64,000 bases of DNA from Pseudomonas sp. RIT409 (lineage in GTDB: Bacteria; Pseudomonadota; Gammaproteobacteria; Pseudomonadales; Pseudomonadaceae): the NCBI RefSeq assembly GCF_003052515.2, contig NZ_QARE02000007.1:62001-126000 (forward strand). Reading direction: 5' to 3'. The translations under genes were made by a program, and so were the position numbers. This document shows positions 43,751-56,382 of the stretch, in pieces (position 1 is the first letter of the stretch; every line of letters begins with the position of its first letter). The notes beneath the pieces were generated by a model that saw nothing but the letters and a program-made list of their open reading frames with translations, ran no database searches and was not told the origin of the DNA.

Positions 43751-44806
43751 ATGAAATTCGCTCCAAAACTGTTGGCCGCTGCCCTCTGCCTGGGCCTTGC
43801 CGGGCAGGCATTTTCCACCGAGCTCAAGCATTGGCCGGAACCTGCCGCCAAGCAACTCGATGCCATGATCGCGGCGAACGCCAACAAAGGGAATTTCGCC
43901 GTTTTCGACATGGACAACACCAGCTATCGCTACGATCTGGAAGAGTCGCTGTTGCCGTTCATGGAGAACAAAGGGCTGATCACCCGCGAAAAGCTCGATC
44001 CCTCCCTCAAGCTGATCCCGTTCAAAGACACCGCTGAGCACAAGGAAAGCCTGTTCAGCTATTACTACCGGCTTTGCGAAATCGACGACATGGTCTGCTA
44101 TCCATGGGTCGCACAGGTCTTTTCAGGGTTTACCCTCAATGAGCTCAAAGGTTATGTCGACGAACTGATGGCGTCCGGCAAGCCGGTGCCCAGTACGTAC
44201 TACGACGGGGATGTGGTCAAAACCATTGATGTCCAGCCACCGAAGGTCTTCACTGGCCAGGCCGAGCTTTACAACAAGCTGATGGAAAATGGCATTGAGG
44301 TCTACGTGATGACTGCCGCCTCCGAGGAGCTGGTGCGCATGGTCGCCTCCGATCCCAAATACGGTTACAACGTCAAGCCGCAGAACGTGATCGGTGTGAC
44401 CACCCTGCTGAAGAACCGGGAAACCGGCGAGCTGACGACCGCGCGCAAGCAGATCAGCGCAGGCAAATACGATGAGAAGGCCAACCTTGGCCTCGAACTG
44501 ACGCCTTACCTGTGGACCCCTGCGACCTGGATGGCAGGCAAACAGGCAGCGATCCTGACCTACATCGATCAGTGGAAAAAACCGGTACTGGTGGGTGGCG
44601 ATACCCCGAGCAGCGACGGCTACATGCTGTTCCACGGTGTCGATGTGAGCAAAGGTGGCATTCATCTGTGGATCAATCGCAAGGACAAATACATGACCCA
44701 GCTCAACGGCATGATGAAGTCCAACGCAGAAGCGCAGGCCAAAGAAGGGCTGCCGGTGACCGCGGACAAGAATTGGGTGATCGTCAAGCCGGATGACATT
44801 CAGTAA
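43751..44806 (+). CDS. pchP: Phosphorylcholine phosphatase, HAD superfamily
   Basis: This 351-aa periplasmic phosphatase releases choline from phosphorylcholine (host or plant lipid breakdown). It has a signal peptide with likely cleavage after residue 22. HAD motif I DMDNT is at 53-57, which is Asp31-Thr35 of the mature protein, the numbering known for P. aeruginosa PchP. A late GGDTPSSDG is motif IV. It ends at a bidirectional terminator shared with ilvD. In Pseudomonas it is induced by choline metabolites. It works with the BetT transporter at 25 kb. Confidence 0.9.
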   Translation: MKFAPKLLAAALCLGLAGQAFSTELKHWPEPAAKQLDAMIAANANKGNFAVFDMDNTSYRYDLEESLLPFMENKGLITREKLDPSLKLIPFKDTAEHKESLFSYYYRLCEIDDMVCYPWVAQVFSGFTLNELKGYVDELMASGKPVPSTYYDGDVVKTIDVQPPKVFTGQAELYNKLMENGIEVYVMTAASEELVRMVASDPKYGYNVKPQNVIGVTTLLKNRETGELTTARKQISAGKYDEKANLGLELTPYLWTPATWMAGKQAAILTYIDQWKKPVLVGGDTPSSDGYMLFHGVDVSKGGIHLWINRKDKYMTQLNGMMKSNAEAQAKEGLPVTADKNWVIVKPDDIQ

Positions 44807-44857
44807 GACGCGCTTGCGGCTTTCGAGGCCGCGTGTTTCAGGGCACGAACCTGAATG

Positions 44858-44887
44858 AAAAAGCCCGGCATCGCTGCCGGGCTTTTT
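44858..44887. terminator. Bidirectional terminator between pchP and ilvD
   Basis: A 13-bp perfect stem (44858-44870 with 44875-44887, arm AAAAAGCCCGGCA, loop TCGC) gives a GC stem flanked by A-run and T-run, so it can end both convergent transcripts. Confidence 0.92.
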
Positions 44888-44906
44888 GTTCGTTGCGTAA
44901 AGCCAG

Positions 44907-46754
44907 TTATGGCACCAACTTATCCAGCATCGCTTTGTCACGCACCGCGCCTTTGTCGGCGCTGGTCGCGAGCAGGGCGTAGGCTTTGAGGGCAGTGGTC
45001 ACTTTGCGTGGCCGTGTTTCGGCAGGACGCCAGCCTTTTTTGTCCTGCTCGGCACGACGGGTAGCCAGTTCCTCGTCGGAGACCAGCAGATTGATCGAGC
45101 GGTTCGGGATATCAATCAGCACTTTGTCACCATCCCTTACCAGGCCGATTGCGCCACCGGCGGCGGCTTCCGGCGAGGCGTGGCCGATGGACAGGCCCGA
45201 GGTCCCGCCCGAGAAGCGTCCGTCGGTCAGCAAGGCACAGGCCTTGCCCAGGCCTTTGGATTTCAGGTACGACGTCGGGTAGAGCATTTCCTGCATGCCC
45301 GGACCGCCTTTCGGGCCTTCGTAGCGAATGATCACGATGTCGCCGGCCTTGACCTCGTCGGCGAGAATGCCGCGCACGGCGCTGTCCTGGCTCTCGAAAA
45401 TCTTCGCGTTACCTTCGAAGACATGAATCGACTCGTCGACGCCGGCGGTTTTCACTACGCAGCCGTCCAGCGCGATGTTGCCGTAAAGCACGGCAAGGCC
45501 GCCTTCTTTCGAATAGGCATGCTCGACGCTGCGGATACAGCCATTTTCGCGGTCATCATCCAGGCTTTCCCAACGGGTGGACTGGCTGAACGCAACTTGG
45601 GTCGGAATGCCAGCCGGGCCCGCCTTGAAGAAGGTGTGCACCGTTTCGTCGTCAGTCTGGGTGATGTCCCACTGGGCGATTGCCTCTTCCATCGAGCGCG
45701 CGTGGACGGTTGGCAGGTCGGTGTGCAGCAGCCCGCCGCGCGCCAGTTCGCCGAGAATGCTGAAAATGCCCCCGGCGCGGTGCACGTCTTCCATGTGGTA
45801 CTTCTGGATGTTCGGCGCAACCTTGCACAACTGCGGCACTTTGCGCGACAGGCGATCGATGTCGCGCAGGTCGAAGGCCACTTCGGCCTCCTGAGCGGCC
45901 GCCAGCAAGTGCAGGATGGTGTTGGTCGAGCCGCCCATGGCGATGTCCAGTGTCATCGCGTTTTCGAACGCTTTGAAGTTGGCGATATTGCGCGGCAGTA
46001 CCGAATCGTCGCCGTCGCGATAATAGGTCTGGCACAGTTCGACGATGCGACGACCGGCGCGCAGGAACAATTGCTCGCGGTCGGCGTGGGTCGCCAGTGT
46101 CGAGCCGTTGCCCGGCAGCGCGAGGCCCAGGGCTTCGGTGAGGCAGTTCATCGAGTTGGCGGTGAACATCCCGGAACACGAACCGCACGTCGGACACGCG
46201 CTGCGCTCGTATTCGGCGACTTTTTCGTCGGACGCCGAAGAATCGGCCGCAATGACCATGGCGTCGACCAGGTCCAGGCCATGACTCGCCAATTTCGTCT
46301 TGCCGGCCTCCATCGGGCCGCCGGAGACGAAGATCACGGGAATATTCAGGCGCAGGGCGGCCATCAGCATGCCGGGGGTGATCTTGTCGCAGTTCGAAAT
46401 GCAGACGATGGCGTCTGCGCAGTGCGCGTTGACCATGTACTCAACGGAGTCGGCGATGATTTCGCGGCTCGGCAGGGAATACAGCATGCCATCGTGGCCC
46501 ATCGCGATCCCGTCATCGACGGCGATGGTATTGAATTCTTTCGCGACACCGCCGGCTTTTTCGATCTCGCGAGCGACCAGTTGGCCCAGGTCCTTGAGGT
46601 GAACGTGGCCAGGCACGAACTGGGTGAACGAGTTGGCAATAGCGATGATGGGCTTCTTGAAATCTTCGTCTTTCATGCCCGTTGCACGCCACAAGGCGCG
46701 CGCGCCGGCCATGTTGCGGCCGTGGGTGGACGTTTTCGAGCGGTAATCAGGCAT
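44907..46754 (-). CDS. ilvD: Dihydroxy-acid dehydratase
   Basis: This 615-aa Fe-S enzyme performs the third step of valine/isoleucine synthesis. Cluster-ligand regions are visible as [13 protein letters not shown] and [19 protein letters not shown], and the length is that of the long E. coli-type IlvD. The ATG at 46754 begins [25 protein letters not shown]. It is convergent to pchP. The 291-bp upstream gap (46755-47045) holds a REP pair and otherwise no recognised signal. Confidence 0.97.
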   Translation of the reverse strand: MPDYRSKTSTHGRNMAGARALWRATGMKDEDFKKPIIAIANSFTQFVPGHVHLKDLGQLVAREIEKAGGVAKEFNTIAVDDGIAMGHDGMLYSLPSREIIADSVEYMVNAHCADAIVCISNCDKITPGMLMAALRLNIPVIFVSGGPMEAGKTKLASHGLDLVDAMVIAADSSASDEKVAEYERSACPTCGSCSGMFTANSMNCLTEALGLALPGNGSTLATHADREQLFLRAGRRIVELCQTYYRDGDDSVLPRNIANFKAFENAMTLDIAMGGSTNTILHLLAAAQEAEVAFDLRDIDRLSRKVPQLCKVAPNIQKYHMEDVHRAGGIFSILGELARGGLLHTDLPTVHARSMEEAIAQWDITQTDDETVHTFFKAGPAGIPTQVAFSQSTRWESLDDDRENGCIRSVEHAYSKEGGLAVLYGNIALDGCVVKTAGVDESIHVFEGNAKIFESQDSAVRGILADEVKAGDIVIIRYEGPKGGPGMQEMLYPTSYLKSKGLGKACALLTDGRFSGGTSGLSIGHASPEAAAGGAIGLVRDGDKVLIDIPNRSINLLVSDEELATRRAEQDKKGWRPAETRPRKVTTALKAYALLATSADKGAVRDKAMLDKLVP

Positions 46755-46978
46755 TGGAGCACTCCGGGCGGCTAATCAGGTTCAGTAAGGGAGTGAGCTT
46801 CTCGTGGTCCAGTGCAACGACGTCAGGTAGCTGCCGTTACGGAGGATGAGGTCGGTGACATTGCAGGATCGCTGCACGCTCGACCGGAGCTCATAAACCC
46901 GCCGGGGGATGATTGGCGATGAATAGCGCTGATTCTACACCTGTGAGGGCAGGAGGGAATGGTGGAAGGTCAGTAAGC

Positions 46979-47042
46979 GTCGCGTGCAAGCGCGCTCCTA
47001 CGGGTCAACAGGATCACCGTAGGAGCGCGCTTGCCCGCGACG
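46979..47042. repeat. REP pair upstream of ilvD
   Basis: Inverted REP copies lie at about 46979-47001 and 47019-47042, between rlmI and ilvD. The rest of the 46755-47045 gap, about 220 bp, shows no recognised element. Confidence 0.85.
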
Positions 47043-47045
47043 CGT

Positions 47046-48242
47046 TTAGCTATTGGGTAACAGTCGGCAGGTGATGCTCTTGATGTAGCGCGTTTCCGGG
47101 ATGGCCGGGTGTACAGGGTGATCCGGGCCCTGGCCACCGCGTTCGAGCAACTGGATATTGCGGTCCAGGTGGCGAGCGCTGGTCAGAAGGATGTTCTGCA
47201 GATCGTCTTCCGGAAGGTGCATGGAGCAGGAGGCGCTGACCAGAATCCCGTCCTTGGTGAGCAAGCGCATGGCCTGTTCATTGAGGCGGCGATAGGCGCC
47301 TTCGCCGTTTTTCAGGTCTTTCTTGCGCTTGATGAAAGCGGGCGGGTCGGCCACGATCACGTCGAAGCGCTCTTCGGCCGCTTTCAGCTCTTTCAGGGCT
47401 TCGAAAACATCACCTTCGACGCACGTCACCTTTTCGGCAAAACCATTCAGCGCCGCATTGCGCTCGACGCCATCGAGGGCGAAGCCAGAAGCGTCGACGC
47501 AGAAAACTTCGCTCGCCCCGAACGCGCCCGCTTGCACGCCCCAACCGCCGATGTAACTGAACAGGTCCAGCACGCGTTTGCCCTTGACGTAGGGGGCCAG
47601 GCGCGCGCGATTCATGCGGTGGTCGTAGAACCATCCGGTTTTCTGACCTTCCATCACCGGTGCTTCGAACTTCACGCCGTTCTCTTCCAGCGCGACCCAT
47701 TCCGGCACCACGCCGAAGGCCGTTTCCACGTAGCGGTTCAACCCTTCGGCATCCCGGGCAGCCGAGTCGTTCTTGAGCAGGATGCCGCTGGGCTTGAGGA
47801 CCTGAATCAATGCCGCCAGCACATCGTCCCTGTGCTGCTCCATGGTCGCAGACGCCAGTTGCACCACCAGAATGTCGCCGAAGCGATCGACCACCAGGCC
47901 CGGGAGCAGGTCCGAGTCGCCGTAGACCAGACGGTAGAACGGTTTATCGAAGAGGCGTTCACGCAGCGACAAGCAAACGTTCAACCGATGCACCAGCAGC
48001 GATTTATCCAGCGACAGCTTGCTATCGCGCGACAGCAGGCGAGCGCAGATCAGGTTATTGGGGCTCATTGCGACGATGCCCAGTGGCTTGCCGCCTGCCG
48101 CTTCGAGAACTGCCTGGGCGCCAGGGACAAAACCGTTGAGTGGGGTGGCAGCCACGTCGATTTCGTTGCTGTAGATCCACAGATGGCCGGCGCGCAGGCG
48201 ACGGTCGGCATTGGGCTTGAGGCGCAAGCTGGGCAGGGACAT
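47046..48242 (-). CDS. rlmI: 23S rRNA m5C1962 methyltransferase RlmI-type
   Basis: This 398-aa methyltransferase has an N-terminal PUA-like domain (LKPNADRRLRAGHLWIYSNEI), SAM motif I VLDLFSYIGGWGVQAGAFG, motif IV VADPPAF and the catalytic Cys region SASCSMHL of m5C enzymes. The length (about 396 in E. coli RlmI) fits. It modifies 23S rRNA. It is divergent from the HDOD gene. The ATG at 48242 is used. Confidence 0.88.
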   Translation of the reverse strand: MSLPSLRLKPNADRRLRAGHLWIYSNEIDVAATPLNGFVPGAQAVLEAAGGKPLGIVAMSPNNLICARLLSRDSKLSLDKSLLVHRLNVCLSLRERLFDKPFYRLVYGDSDLLPGLVVDRFGDILVVQLASATMEQHRDDVLAALIQVLKPSGILLKNDSAARDAEGLNRYVETAFGVVPEWVALEENGVKFEAPVMEGQKTGWFYDHRMNRARLAPYVKGKRVLDLFSYIGGWGVQAGAFGASEVFCVDASGFALDGVERNAALNGFAEKVTCVEGDVFEALKELKAAEERFDVIVADPPAFIKRKKDLKNGEGAYRRLNEQAMRLLTKDGILVSASCSMHLPEDDLQNILLTSARHLDRNIQLLERGGQGPDHPVHPAIPETRYIKSITCRLLPNS

Positions 48243-48410
48243 GACGTCGCTCCGAAAAAAAGAGCGGGATTATAGCGCGTCAACTGGCCTGCGGGCGGCC
48301 CACATGAATTAACCAGGTGGTATCCGGTCGGAACCCTCGAGATGTTTCAACGGTTGTCGGAGCATGGGCGATAGGGGGTAGAATCGTTGCCTGACCTTGA
48401 GTGTTAACTT

Positions 48411-49277
48411 ATGTCCCAAGAGCTTACTTCCGAGCAGATTCAGCAGGCGTTGCAGGGCATCAGTGTTCCGCCCCAGCCGCAAATCATGGTGGATTTGCAG
48501 ATGGAGCAGTACATGCCCGACCCTGATCTGGGTGTCATCGCGCGGTTGATAGCGCAGGATCCTGGGCTGTCCGGGGCGCTGCTGAAAATCGTCAACTCTG
48601 CTCATTACGGTCTGGCCAATAAAATCGCATCCATTCAGCGCGCGGTGAACCTGCTCGGCAGCCGTTCGATCATCAATCTCATCAACGCCCAGTCGATCAA
48701 GGGCGAAATGAGCGATGAGACGATCGTGGTGCTCAACCGCTTCTGGGACACCGCGCAGGACGTGGCGATGACCAGCCTCACGTTGGCCAAGCGCATCGGC
48801 TCGCAAACCGTAGATGAATCCTACGCGCTGGGTCTGTTCCACGATTGTGGCGTGCCGCTCATGCTCAAGCGCTTTCCCGAATACATGAGCGTGCTGGAAG
48901 AAGCCTATGCGAAGGCCGGGCCTGAGTGCCGAGTGGTCGATACCGAGAATCGCATCCTCAATACCAACCATGCTGTTGTCGGCTATTTCACTGCCAAGTC
49001 CTGGCGATTGCCGGAACATGTCAGCAATGCGATTGCCAATCACCATAACGCGCTGGCGATTTTCCAGGATGAATCGGGGCGTAACGCGCCGCTGAAGAAT
49101 CTTTTGGCCATTCTCAAGATGGCGGAACACGTCTGTTCTTCTCACCGCGTGCTGGGCAACCAAGCCATTGACCACGAGTGGAACAGCATCGGGCACATGG
49201 TGCTGGATTACGTCGGGCTGTCCGACTACGACTTCGAAAACCTCAAAGAAAGTATCCGTGAACTGAGCGCGCACTGA
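48411..49277 (+). CDS. HDOD-domain signalling protein
   Basis: This 288-aa cytoplasmic protein has one HDOD domain over most of its length (IARLIAQDPGLSGALLKIVNSAHYG, then SIQRAVNLLGSRSIINLI). HDOD proteins are HD-like but lack phosphohydrolase metal residues; they act in signalling and stress output. No receiver or other domain is attached. It lies 33 bp upstream of mutM and may share its transcript. Confidence 0.87.
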   Translation: MSQELTSEQIQQALQGISVPPQPQIMVDLQMEQYMPDPDLGVIARLIAQDPGLSGALLKIVNSAHYGLANKIASIQRAVNLLGSRSIINLINAQSIKGEMSDETIVVLNRFWDTAQDVAMTSLTLAKRIGSQTVDESYALGLFHDCGVPLMLKRFPEYMSVLEEAYAKAGPECRVVDTENRILNTNHAVVGYFTAKSWRLPEHVSNAIANHHNALAIFQDESGRNAPLKNLLAILKMAEHVCSSHRVLGNQAIDHEWNSIGHMVLDYVGLSDYDFENLKESIRELSAH

Positions 49278-49310
49278 CGCGCTTATCCTCACCTCGCCAT
49301 CGAGTGCCCC

Positions 49311-50123
49311 ATGCCTGAATTGCCTGAAGTCGAAACCACCCGTCGGGGTATCGCGCCCCATCTGGAAGGTCAGCGAGTCAGCCGAGTCATCGTGCGCGAC
49401 CGCCGCCTGCGCTGGCCCATCCCGGAAGATCTGGACGTGCGGCTCTCAGGCCAGAAGATCACGGGGGTGGAGCGGCGAGCCAAATACCTGTTGATTCAGG
49501 CCGAAATCGGGACCTTGATCAGTCATTTGGGCATGTCGGGCAATTTGCGGCTGGTCGAGGCCGGGCTGCCGGCGCTCAAGCATGAGCATGTGGACATCGA
49601 GCTGGAGTCCGGCCTGGCCTTGAGATACACCGACCCTCGCCGTTTTGGCGCGATGCTGTGGAGCCACGACCCCCATAACCACGAGCTTCTGATCCGGCTT
49701 GGGCCTGAGCCGTTGACGGATGTGTTCGATGGTCTGCGTCTGTATGAACTGTCTCGTGGACGGTCGATGGCGGTGAAGCCGTTCATCATGGACAACGCCG
49801 TGGTGGTGGGTGTTGGCAACATTTATGCGACCGAAGCGCTGTTCGCTGCGGGTATCGATCCTCGGCGTGAGGCGAAGACCATTTCCAAGGCGCGCTATAT
49901 AAAGCTGGCCGCAGAGATCAAGCGGGTGCTGGCGGCCGCCATCGAGCGGGGCGGCACTACGCTGCGCGATTTCATCGGCGGCGACGGCCAGCCTGGTTAC
50001 TTTCAGCAGGAGCTGTTTGCCTATGGTCGGGGCGCTGAACCCTGCAAGGTCTGCGGCACGCTCATGCGTGAGGTCAAGCTGGGGCAGCGTGCGAGTGTTT
50101 ATTGCCCTAAATGCCAGAAGTAG
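49311..50123 (+). CDS. mutM: Formamidopyrimidine-DNA glycosylase
   Basis: This 270-aa DNA repair enzyme removes 8-oxoguanine and FapyG. The catalytic N-terminus MPELPEVET (Pro2 Schiff base, Glu3) is intact, and the C-terminal zinc finger CKVCGT...CPKC is present. The length matches the family. It is preceded by the HDOD gene. The next 195 bp (50124-50318) show no feature. Confidence 0.97.
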   Translation: MPELPEVETTRRGIAPHLEGQRVSRVIVRDRRLRWPIPEDLDVRLSGQKITGVERRAKYLLIQAEIGTLISHLGMSGNLRLVEAGLPALKHEHVDIELESGLALRYTDPRRFGAMLWSHDPHNHELLIRLGPEPLTDVFDGLRLYELSRGRSMAVKPFIMDNAVVVGVGNIYATEALFAAGIDPRREAKTISKARYIKLAAEIKRVLAAAIERGGTTLRDFIGGDGQPGYFQQELFAYGRGAEPCKVCGTLMREVKLGQRASVYCPKCQK

Positions 50124-50318
50124 CGACCGCCTGCGTGGGGGGGGCCTCATCGAGTGCGTTTGCGCTCCGTCACGGTCGGGCGGTGGTCATGGAACGGGAA
50201 TCCGAAGGGCGCTTCTTCTGAGCGGATTCTCCCGGATGCAGGGCGAGACTTGCGTAACCCCCATCGCTGTTTATAGTGAGCAGCACCCCTTTTCCAGCAG
50301 TGCCTGAAGGATCATGCC

Positions 50319-50657
50319 ATGAGCCCGTTTCGTATTCTCGCTGCCACCCTGGCCCTGTTCTTCGGCCTGCAGATGACGCCTGCCATGGCGCAAGTTGAAG
50401 CGTCGGGCAGCGGCGATCCGATGTACGAGATTCAAAACCCGCCTGCCTACGCGATGATGGGTGACTTGCTGGTGGCTCGTCCGCTTCTGATCGTGGCAAC
50501 GGTGATCGGCGCAGGCCTTTTCGTGATTGCGTCTCCGTTCGCGGCAGCCGGTGGCAATTTGCGTGCAACCGGCAACGCGCTGGTGGTCGAGCCTGGCAAG
50601 GCCGCGTTTGTCCGCTGCCTGGGTTGCACCACCAGCGGTTACGGCAGGCAGGACTGA
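50319..50657 (+). CDS. Small exported/membrane hypothetical protein
   Basis: This 112-aa protein has a signal peptide (cleavage near AMA, residue 24) and a hydrophobic segment at about 56-75 ([20 protein letters not shown]). A C-terminal [11 protein letters not shown] holds two Cys that could be redox-active. It may be an inner-membrane protein with a periplasmic N-terminal part. An AGGATC element lies before the ATG. Its stop overlaps the convergent ggt gene by 19 bp. Function is unknown; homologues are often mislabelled as multidrug transporters. Confidence 0.75.
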   Translation: MSPFRILAATLALFFGLQMTPAMAQVEASGSGDPMYEIQNPPAYAMMGDLLVARPLLIVATVIGAGLFVIASPFAAAGGNLRATGNALVVEPGKAAFVRCLGCTTSGYGRQD

Positions 50658-52381
50658 TCCGCGCAGACTCGCACCCGGTCCAACTGCGCATTCGGGCGGA
50701 ATGTCGTTGAAACGCCCACCCCGCGAGGGTCGCTCGCGGCTTCGACCCGTGCGCTGTTCTTGTGCCACATCAACACCTGCTGATTGCCGAAGTCGCGTCG
50801 TGTTTCTTTTAGGCGATACCCTCGCTCACTCAAATCGGCCAACTCTTGCTCAGTAAACGCGCCTGGCTCGTATTCCAGTTGATCGGGCAAGTACTGATGG
50901 TGATAGCGCGACGCAGAGGTCCAGCGGGCGATAGGCTGATCATCGAGATACGCCAACATCGCCAGCAGCACCACACTCGGAATGCGGCTGCCGCCGGATG
51001 AGCCGAACGCCGTAAACGCGTCGGGGCTTTCGATGAAACTTGGGCTCATGCTCGACAGCGGACGTTTGCCCGGTTCGATGACGTTTGCGGGGCTGCCGGG
51101 CAACCCGTAGGTATTACTGCCTTTGGGGTCGACCGCGAAATCGTCCATCTCGTCGTTGAGGATCACGCCCGTGCCGGGAACGGTAAAGGCCGAACCAAAT
51201 GGCAGGTTGAGCGACAGGGTCGCTGCAACGGCGTTGCCATCCTCGTCGAGGACGGAGAAATGGCTGGTGTTGTCCCCCTCCCTCCAGCGCGGCGCAGGAG
51301 GGAGCGCATTATTGGGCGTGGCGCGGTGAGGGTCGATGCTGGTCGACAGTTGCAATAAATAATCCGGCGCCAAGACCTGCGCAATCGGATTAGGCACGAA
51401 ATCCGGATCCCCGAAAAACATCCGGTCTCGATAGGCACGTCTCAGCACCTCTGCCACGTAGTGCGCTCGCTGGGCCTTTTCCGATTCCCGCCAAGGCAAC
51501 TGCTGCAGCATGAACAGGCTCTGCGCCAGAGCGACTCCCCCTGCCGAAGGAGGTGGCGCGCTGATGAGTTCGCGCTGGTCGGCCAATTGAAAGCGTAACG
51601 GCGTTCGGGTGACCACGTCGTATTCTTCGAGATCGTGGTAGTTCCAGATGCCGCCTCCTGCGCGTACGCCGCTGACCATCGACTGTGCCGTCAACCCGCT
51701 GTAGAAGCCAGCGCGACCTTTGTCGGCGAGACGCTCCAGGGTTTGTGCAAGCTCTGGCTGTTGAATGATCGCCCCCAGGTCAGGCACATCGTTATTGCGC
51801 AGGAACAGCCGGGCGCTTTCCTTATTGGCGCGCAAAGCGAACAGTCGCCAGCTGGCACGCTCGCGGTACACCTCGTCGACCTTGAACCCGCGGTAAGCCA
51901 CGCGAATGGCAGGGGCCAGGGAGATGCTCAGCGGGAGGCGTCCATAGCGGTCGGCCAATTCGACCAATGCGGCGGGCAGGCCGGGGATGGCTGCGGCCAG
52001 GGGGCCGTTCAGAGATAAATCGGGTTGCGCGACACCATTGCGATGGAACATTCGCGGCTTGGCTTTAAGGGGCGCTTTCTCGCGGGCATCGAGAAAGGGG
52101 TACTGCACCGGCTCTCCCGCCTGGCGCAACAGGAAAAAACCGCCGCCACCCAGCCCGGAACCGTAAGGTTCAACTACGGCAAGGGTGGCGCTGATGGCAA
52201 CCGCGGCGTCGAACGCATTCCCGCCATCGACCAGAATTTCCCGACCGGCGGCTGTCGCAACGGGGTGGGGGCTTGCAATGGCGGCCTGATCGGGATGGCC
52301 AGGACTGCCTTGAGCCGAGAGGGCGCACAGAACAAGCACTGCGCCAAACGAGGAGGGTATCCGCGTAAGCTTTGAGGTCAT
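50639..52381 (-). CDS. ggt: Gamma-glutamyltransferase family protein
   Basis: This 580-aa exported N-terminal nucleophile hydrolase cleaves glutathione and related gamma-glutamyl compounds in the periplasm. The signal peptide ends near residue 24. The precursor is self-cleaved before Thr372 ([14 protein letters not shown]), the conserved nucleophile, giving large and small subunits. GLGGGGFF and [20 protein letters not shown] are family regions. An N-terminal extension to 52408 is possible. It runs convergent to the small hypothetical gene, overlapping by 19 bp. Some family members act as cephalosporin acylases. Confidence 0.87.
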   Translation of the reverse strand: MTSKLTRIPSSFGAVLVLCALSAQGSPGHPDQAAIASPHPVATAAGREILVDGGNAFDAAVAISATLAVVEPYGSGLGGGGFFLLRQAGEPVQYPFLDAREKAPLKAKPRMFHRNGVAQPDLSLNGPLAAAIPGLPAALVELADRYGRLPLSISLAPAIRVAYRGFKVDEVYRERASWRLFALRANKESARLFLRNNDVPDLGAIIQQPELAQTLERLADKGRAGFYSGLTAQSMVSGVRAGGGIWNYHDLEEYDVVTRTPLRFQLADQRELISAPPPSAGGVALAQSLFMLQQLPWRESEKAQRAHYVAEVLRRAYRDRMFFGDPDFVPNPIAQVLAPDYLLQLSTSIDPHRATPNNALPPAPRWREGDNTSHFSVLDEDGNAVAATLSLNLPFGSAFTVPGTGVILNDEMDDFAVDPKGSNTYGLPGSPANVIEPGKRPLSSMSPSFIESPDAFTAFGSSGGSRIPSVVLLAMLAYLDDQPIARWTSASRYHHQYLPDQLEYEPGAFTEQELADLSERGYRLKETRRDFGNQQVLMWHKNSARVEAASDPRGVGVSTTFRPNAQLDRVRVCADQSCLP

Positions 52382-52460
52382 GCGTATCTCGCTCAGTTCT
52401 ACAGGCAATACAGCCCATGTCTTCGGCGAAAGCGCGGATGCCGACAGGATATGCCTTCGT

Positions 52461-52745
<285 letters not shown>

Positions 52746-52811
52746 TCAAGATCTAATGCGGCGAATTGTGCCGCATTAACGCTCGGTATGCACCTCAACA
52801 TAGCGCCGGAA

Positions 52812-54677
<1,866 letters not shown>

Positions 54678-54719
54678 GATCAAGCCTATTCCCGTGACAT
54701 CCAGGCGTCCGAGCTAAAC

Positions 54720-55406
54720 ATGGCACCGCGCATCAAACCCTTACGCGTCAAGACGCGAGAACGCATCGTGCAGAGCAGCCTGGAACTGTTCAATCTGCAA
54801 GGCGAGCGCAGCGTGAGTACCAACCATGTCGCGGCACACCTGGAGATTTCGCCGGGGAACCTCTATTACCACTTCCCTAACAAGCAGGCGATCATCGCCG
54901 AGCTGTTCACGCAGTACGAAGCGTTGATCGACAGCTTTCTGCACCCACCCAAAGGGCGTTTGCCGGCGGTCGAGGATAAGCGCCATTACTTGCTCGCGAT
55001 CCTCGACGGTATGTGGCGCTACCGTTTCCTGCACCGCGACCTCGAGTATCTACTGGACGCCGACCCTGAGCTGGCCCAGCGTTATCGACGCTTTTCCCAG
55101 CACTGTCTGATCAAAGGGATGGCCATCTATGGTGGCTTCGTCGACGCGGGCATTCTGGACATGAACAGCGTGCAGATCGAATCACTCACGCTCAACGCCT
55201 GGATCATCCTGACGTCATGGGTGAGGTTCCTTTGTACCACCCGGAAAACCCCAGGCCGTTTGAACGAAGAGGCCATCCGGCGAGGGGGTTATCAGGTCTT
55301 GATGCTTGAGCTGGCTTACGTTACGCCTGGCGCGCGTGCAGCGGTGCATGCGCTATGCGACGAATTTCATGTGCCTTTGATCACAGCGCTGGAGGATGCG
55401 GATTGA
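54720..55406 (+). CDS. TetR-family transcriptional regulator
   Basis: This 228-aa regulator has an N-terminal HTH: RERIVQSSLELFNLQGERSV then NHVAAHLEISPGNLYYHFPNKQAII. The large ligand-binding C-terminal domain is unlike short TetR proteins. It is adjacent to and downstream of the MFS transporter. A homologue occupies this conserved pseudomonad position before yheT. The effector is unknown. Confidence 0.86.
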   Translation: MAPRIKPLRVKTRERIVQSSLELFNLQGERSVSTNHVAAHLEISPGNLYYHFPNKQAIIAELFTQYEALIDSFLHPPKGRLPAVEDKRHYLLAILDGMWRYRFLHRDLEYLLDADPELAQRYRRFSQHCLIKGMAIYGGFVDAGILDMNSVQIESLTLNAWIILTSWVRFLCTTRKTPGRLNEEAIRRGGYQVLMLELAYVTPGARAAVHALCDEFHVPLITALEDAD

Positions 55407-55475
55407 GCCAATGCTTCGATTGCATGGAATACCCCCATCGTTTCTAGCCATTTTTACTGTCTGCAGGAGCCCGTC

Positions 55476-56330
55476 ATGTCTATTGCGCAACTGATCAGCC
55501 CGCAACAACTGGCCGAACGCCCACAATCACCGGGGCGAGTGATCCTAGATTGCCGTTCTTCCCTTGATGACCTGGATTACGGTCAGCGCAGCTACGCGCA
55601 AGGGCATATCGAGGGTGCGTCCTACGCCGATCAGCTCAACGACCTGAGCGGACCCATCATCAAAGGAGTAACGGGACGGCATCCCTTGCCGGACCCGCAG
55701 GCCTTGATCGATCGCCTGCGGTTCTGGGGAGTGGATAACGACAGCGAAATTGTGCTCTACGACGACGGCCCCGGTGCTTATGCTGCACGCGCATGGTGGC
55801 TGCTTGCGTGGCTGGGCAAGCGTGACGGCGTATACCTTCTCGATGGCGGATTGAAGGCGTGGCATGCAGCTGGACTGCCGTTGAGTCTGGATCCGCCGGC
55901 GCATCGCGAAGGCACGTTCAAGGGCAAGCCGGATGAGACGCTGGTGCTCACTGCGCAAGAGGTGCAGAAGAAACTGGACAGGCCCGATGTCACGTTGATC
56001 GATGCGCGCGCGCCTGCACGATTTCGCGGCGAGGTCGAGCCGATCGATCCAGTCGCTGGCCATATCCCCGGCGCGCAATGTGCAGACTTCACGGACAATC
56101 TGGGCCCGGACGGGCGCTTCCTGCCCGCCGCGCAGCTCAGGGAGCGATTTGCCGAAATCCTGAAAGGGCGTGCGCCTGAAAAGCTCGTCGCGTACTGCGG
56201 CTCGGGCGTCACGGCCTGCCAAAACTTGTTCGCCCTATGCCTGGCTGGCTATCCCTTGGGCCGGTTGTACGCTGGGTCATGGAGCGAGTGGATCAACGAT
56301 CCGCAGCGGCCAGTGGCCAAGGGCGAATAA
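55476..56330 (+). CDS. sseA: 3-mercaptopyruvate sulfurtransferase
   Basis: This 284-aa two-domain rhodanese transfers sulfur from mercaptopyruvate to thiols or cyanide. The N-terminal rhodanese domain is inactive. The C-terminal domain has active-site Cys241 in CGSGVTAC, the loop typical of mercaptopyruvate (CGSGVT) rather than thiosulfate enzymes. AGGAG lies before the ATG. Cysteine/H2S metabolism fits the cysteine genes of the left part, though it is not adjacent to them. Confidence 0.88.
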   Translation: MSIAQLISPQQLAERPQSPGRVILDCRSSLDDLDYGQRSYAQGHIEGASYADQLNDLSGPIIKGVTGRHPLPDPQALIDRLRFWGVDNDSEIVLYDDGPGAYAARAWWLLAWLGKRDGVYLLDGGLKAWHAAGLPLSLDPPAHREGTFKGKPDETLVLTAQEVQKKLDRPDVTLIDARAPARFRGEVEPIDPVAGHIPGAQCADFTDNLGPDGRFLPAAQLRERFAEILKGRAPEKLVAYCGSGVTACQNLFALCLAGYPLGRLYAGSWSEWINDPQRPVAKGE

Positions 56331-56382
56331 GGCATCGCGGTGACGTGAATCACCGCATGCCGTGCAAACCTGCGGAGTTTGA

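Noticed and set aside
45180..46775. Long plus-strand open frame (531 codons) opposite ilvD
   Set aside because: It is antisense to ilvD, with low-complexity Arg/His/Gln-rich translation and no homology recognised.
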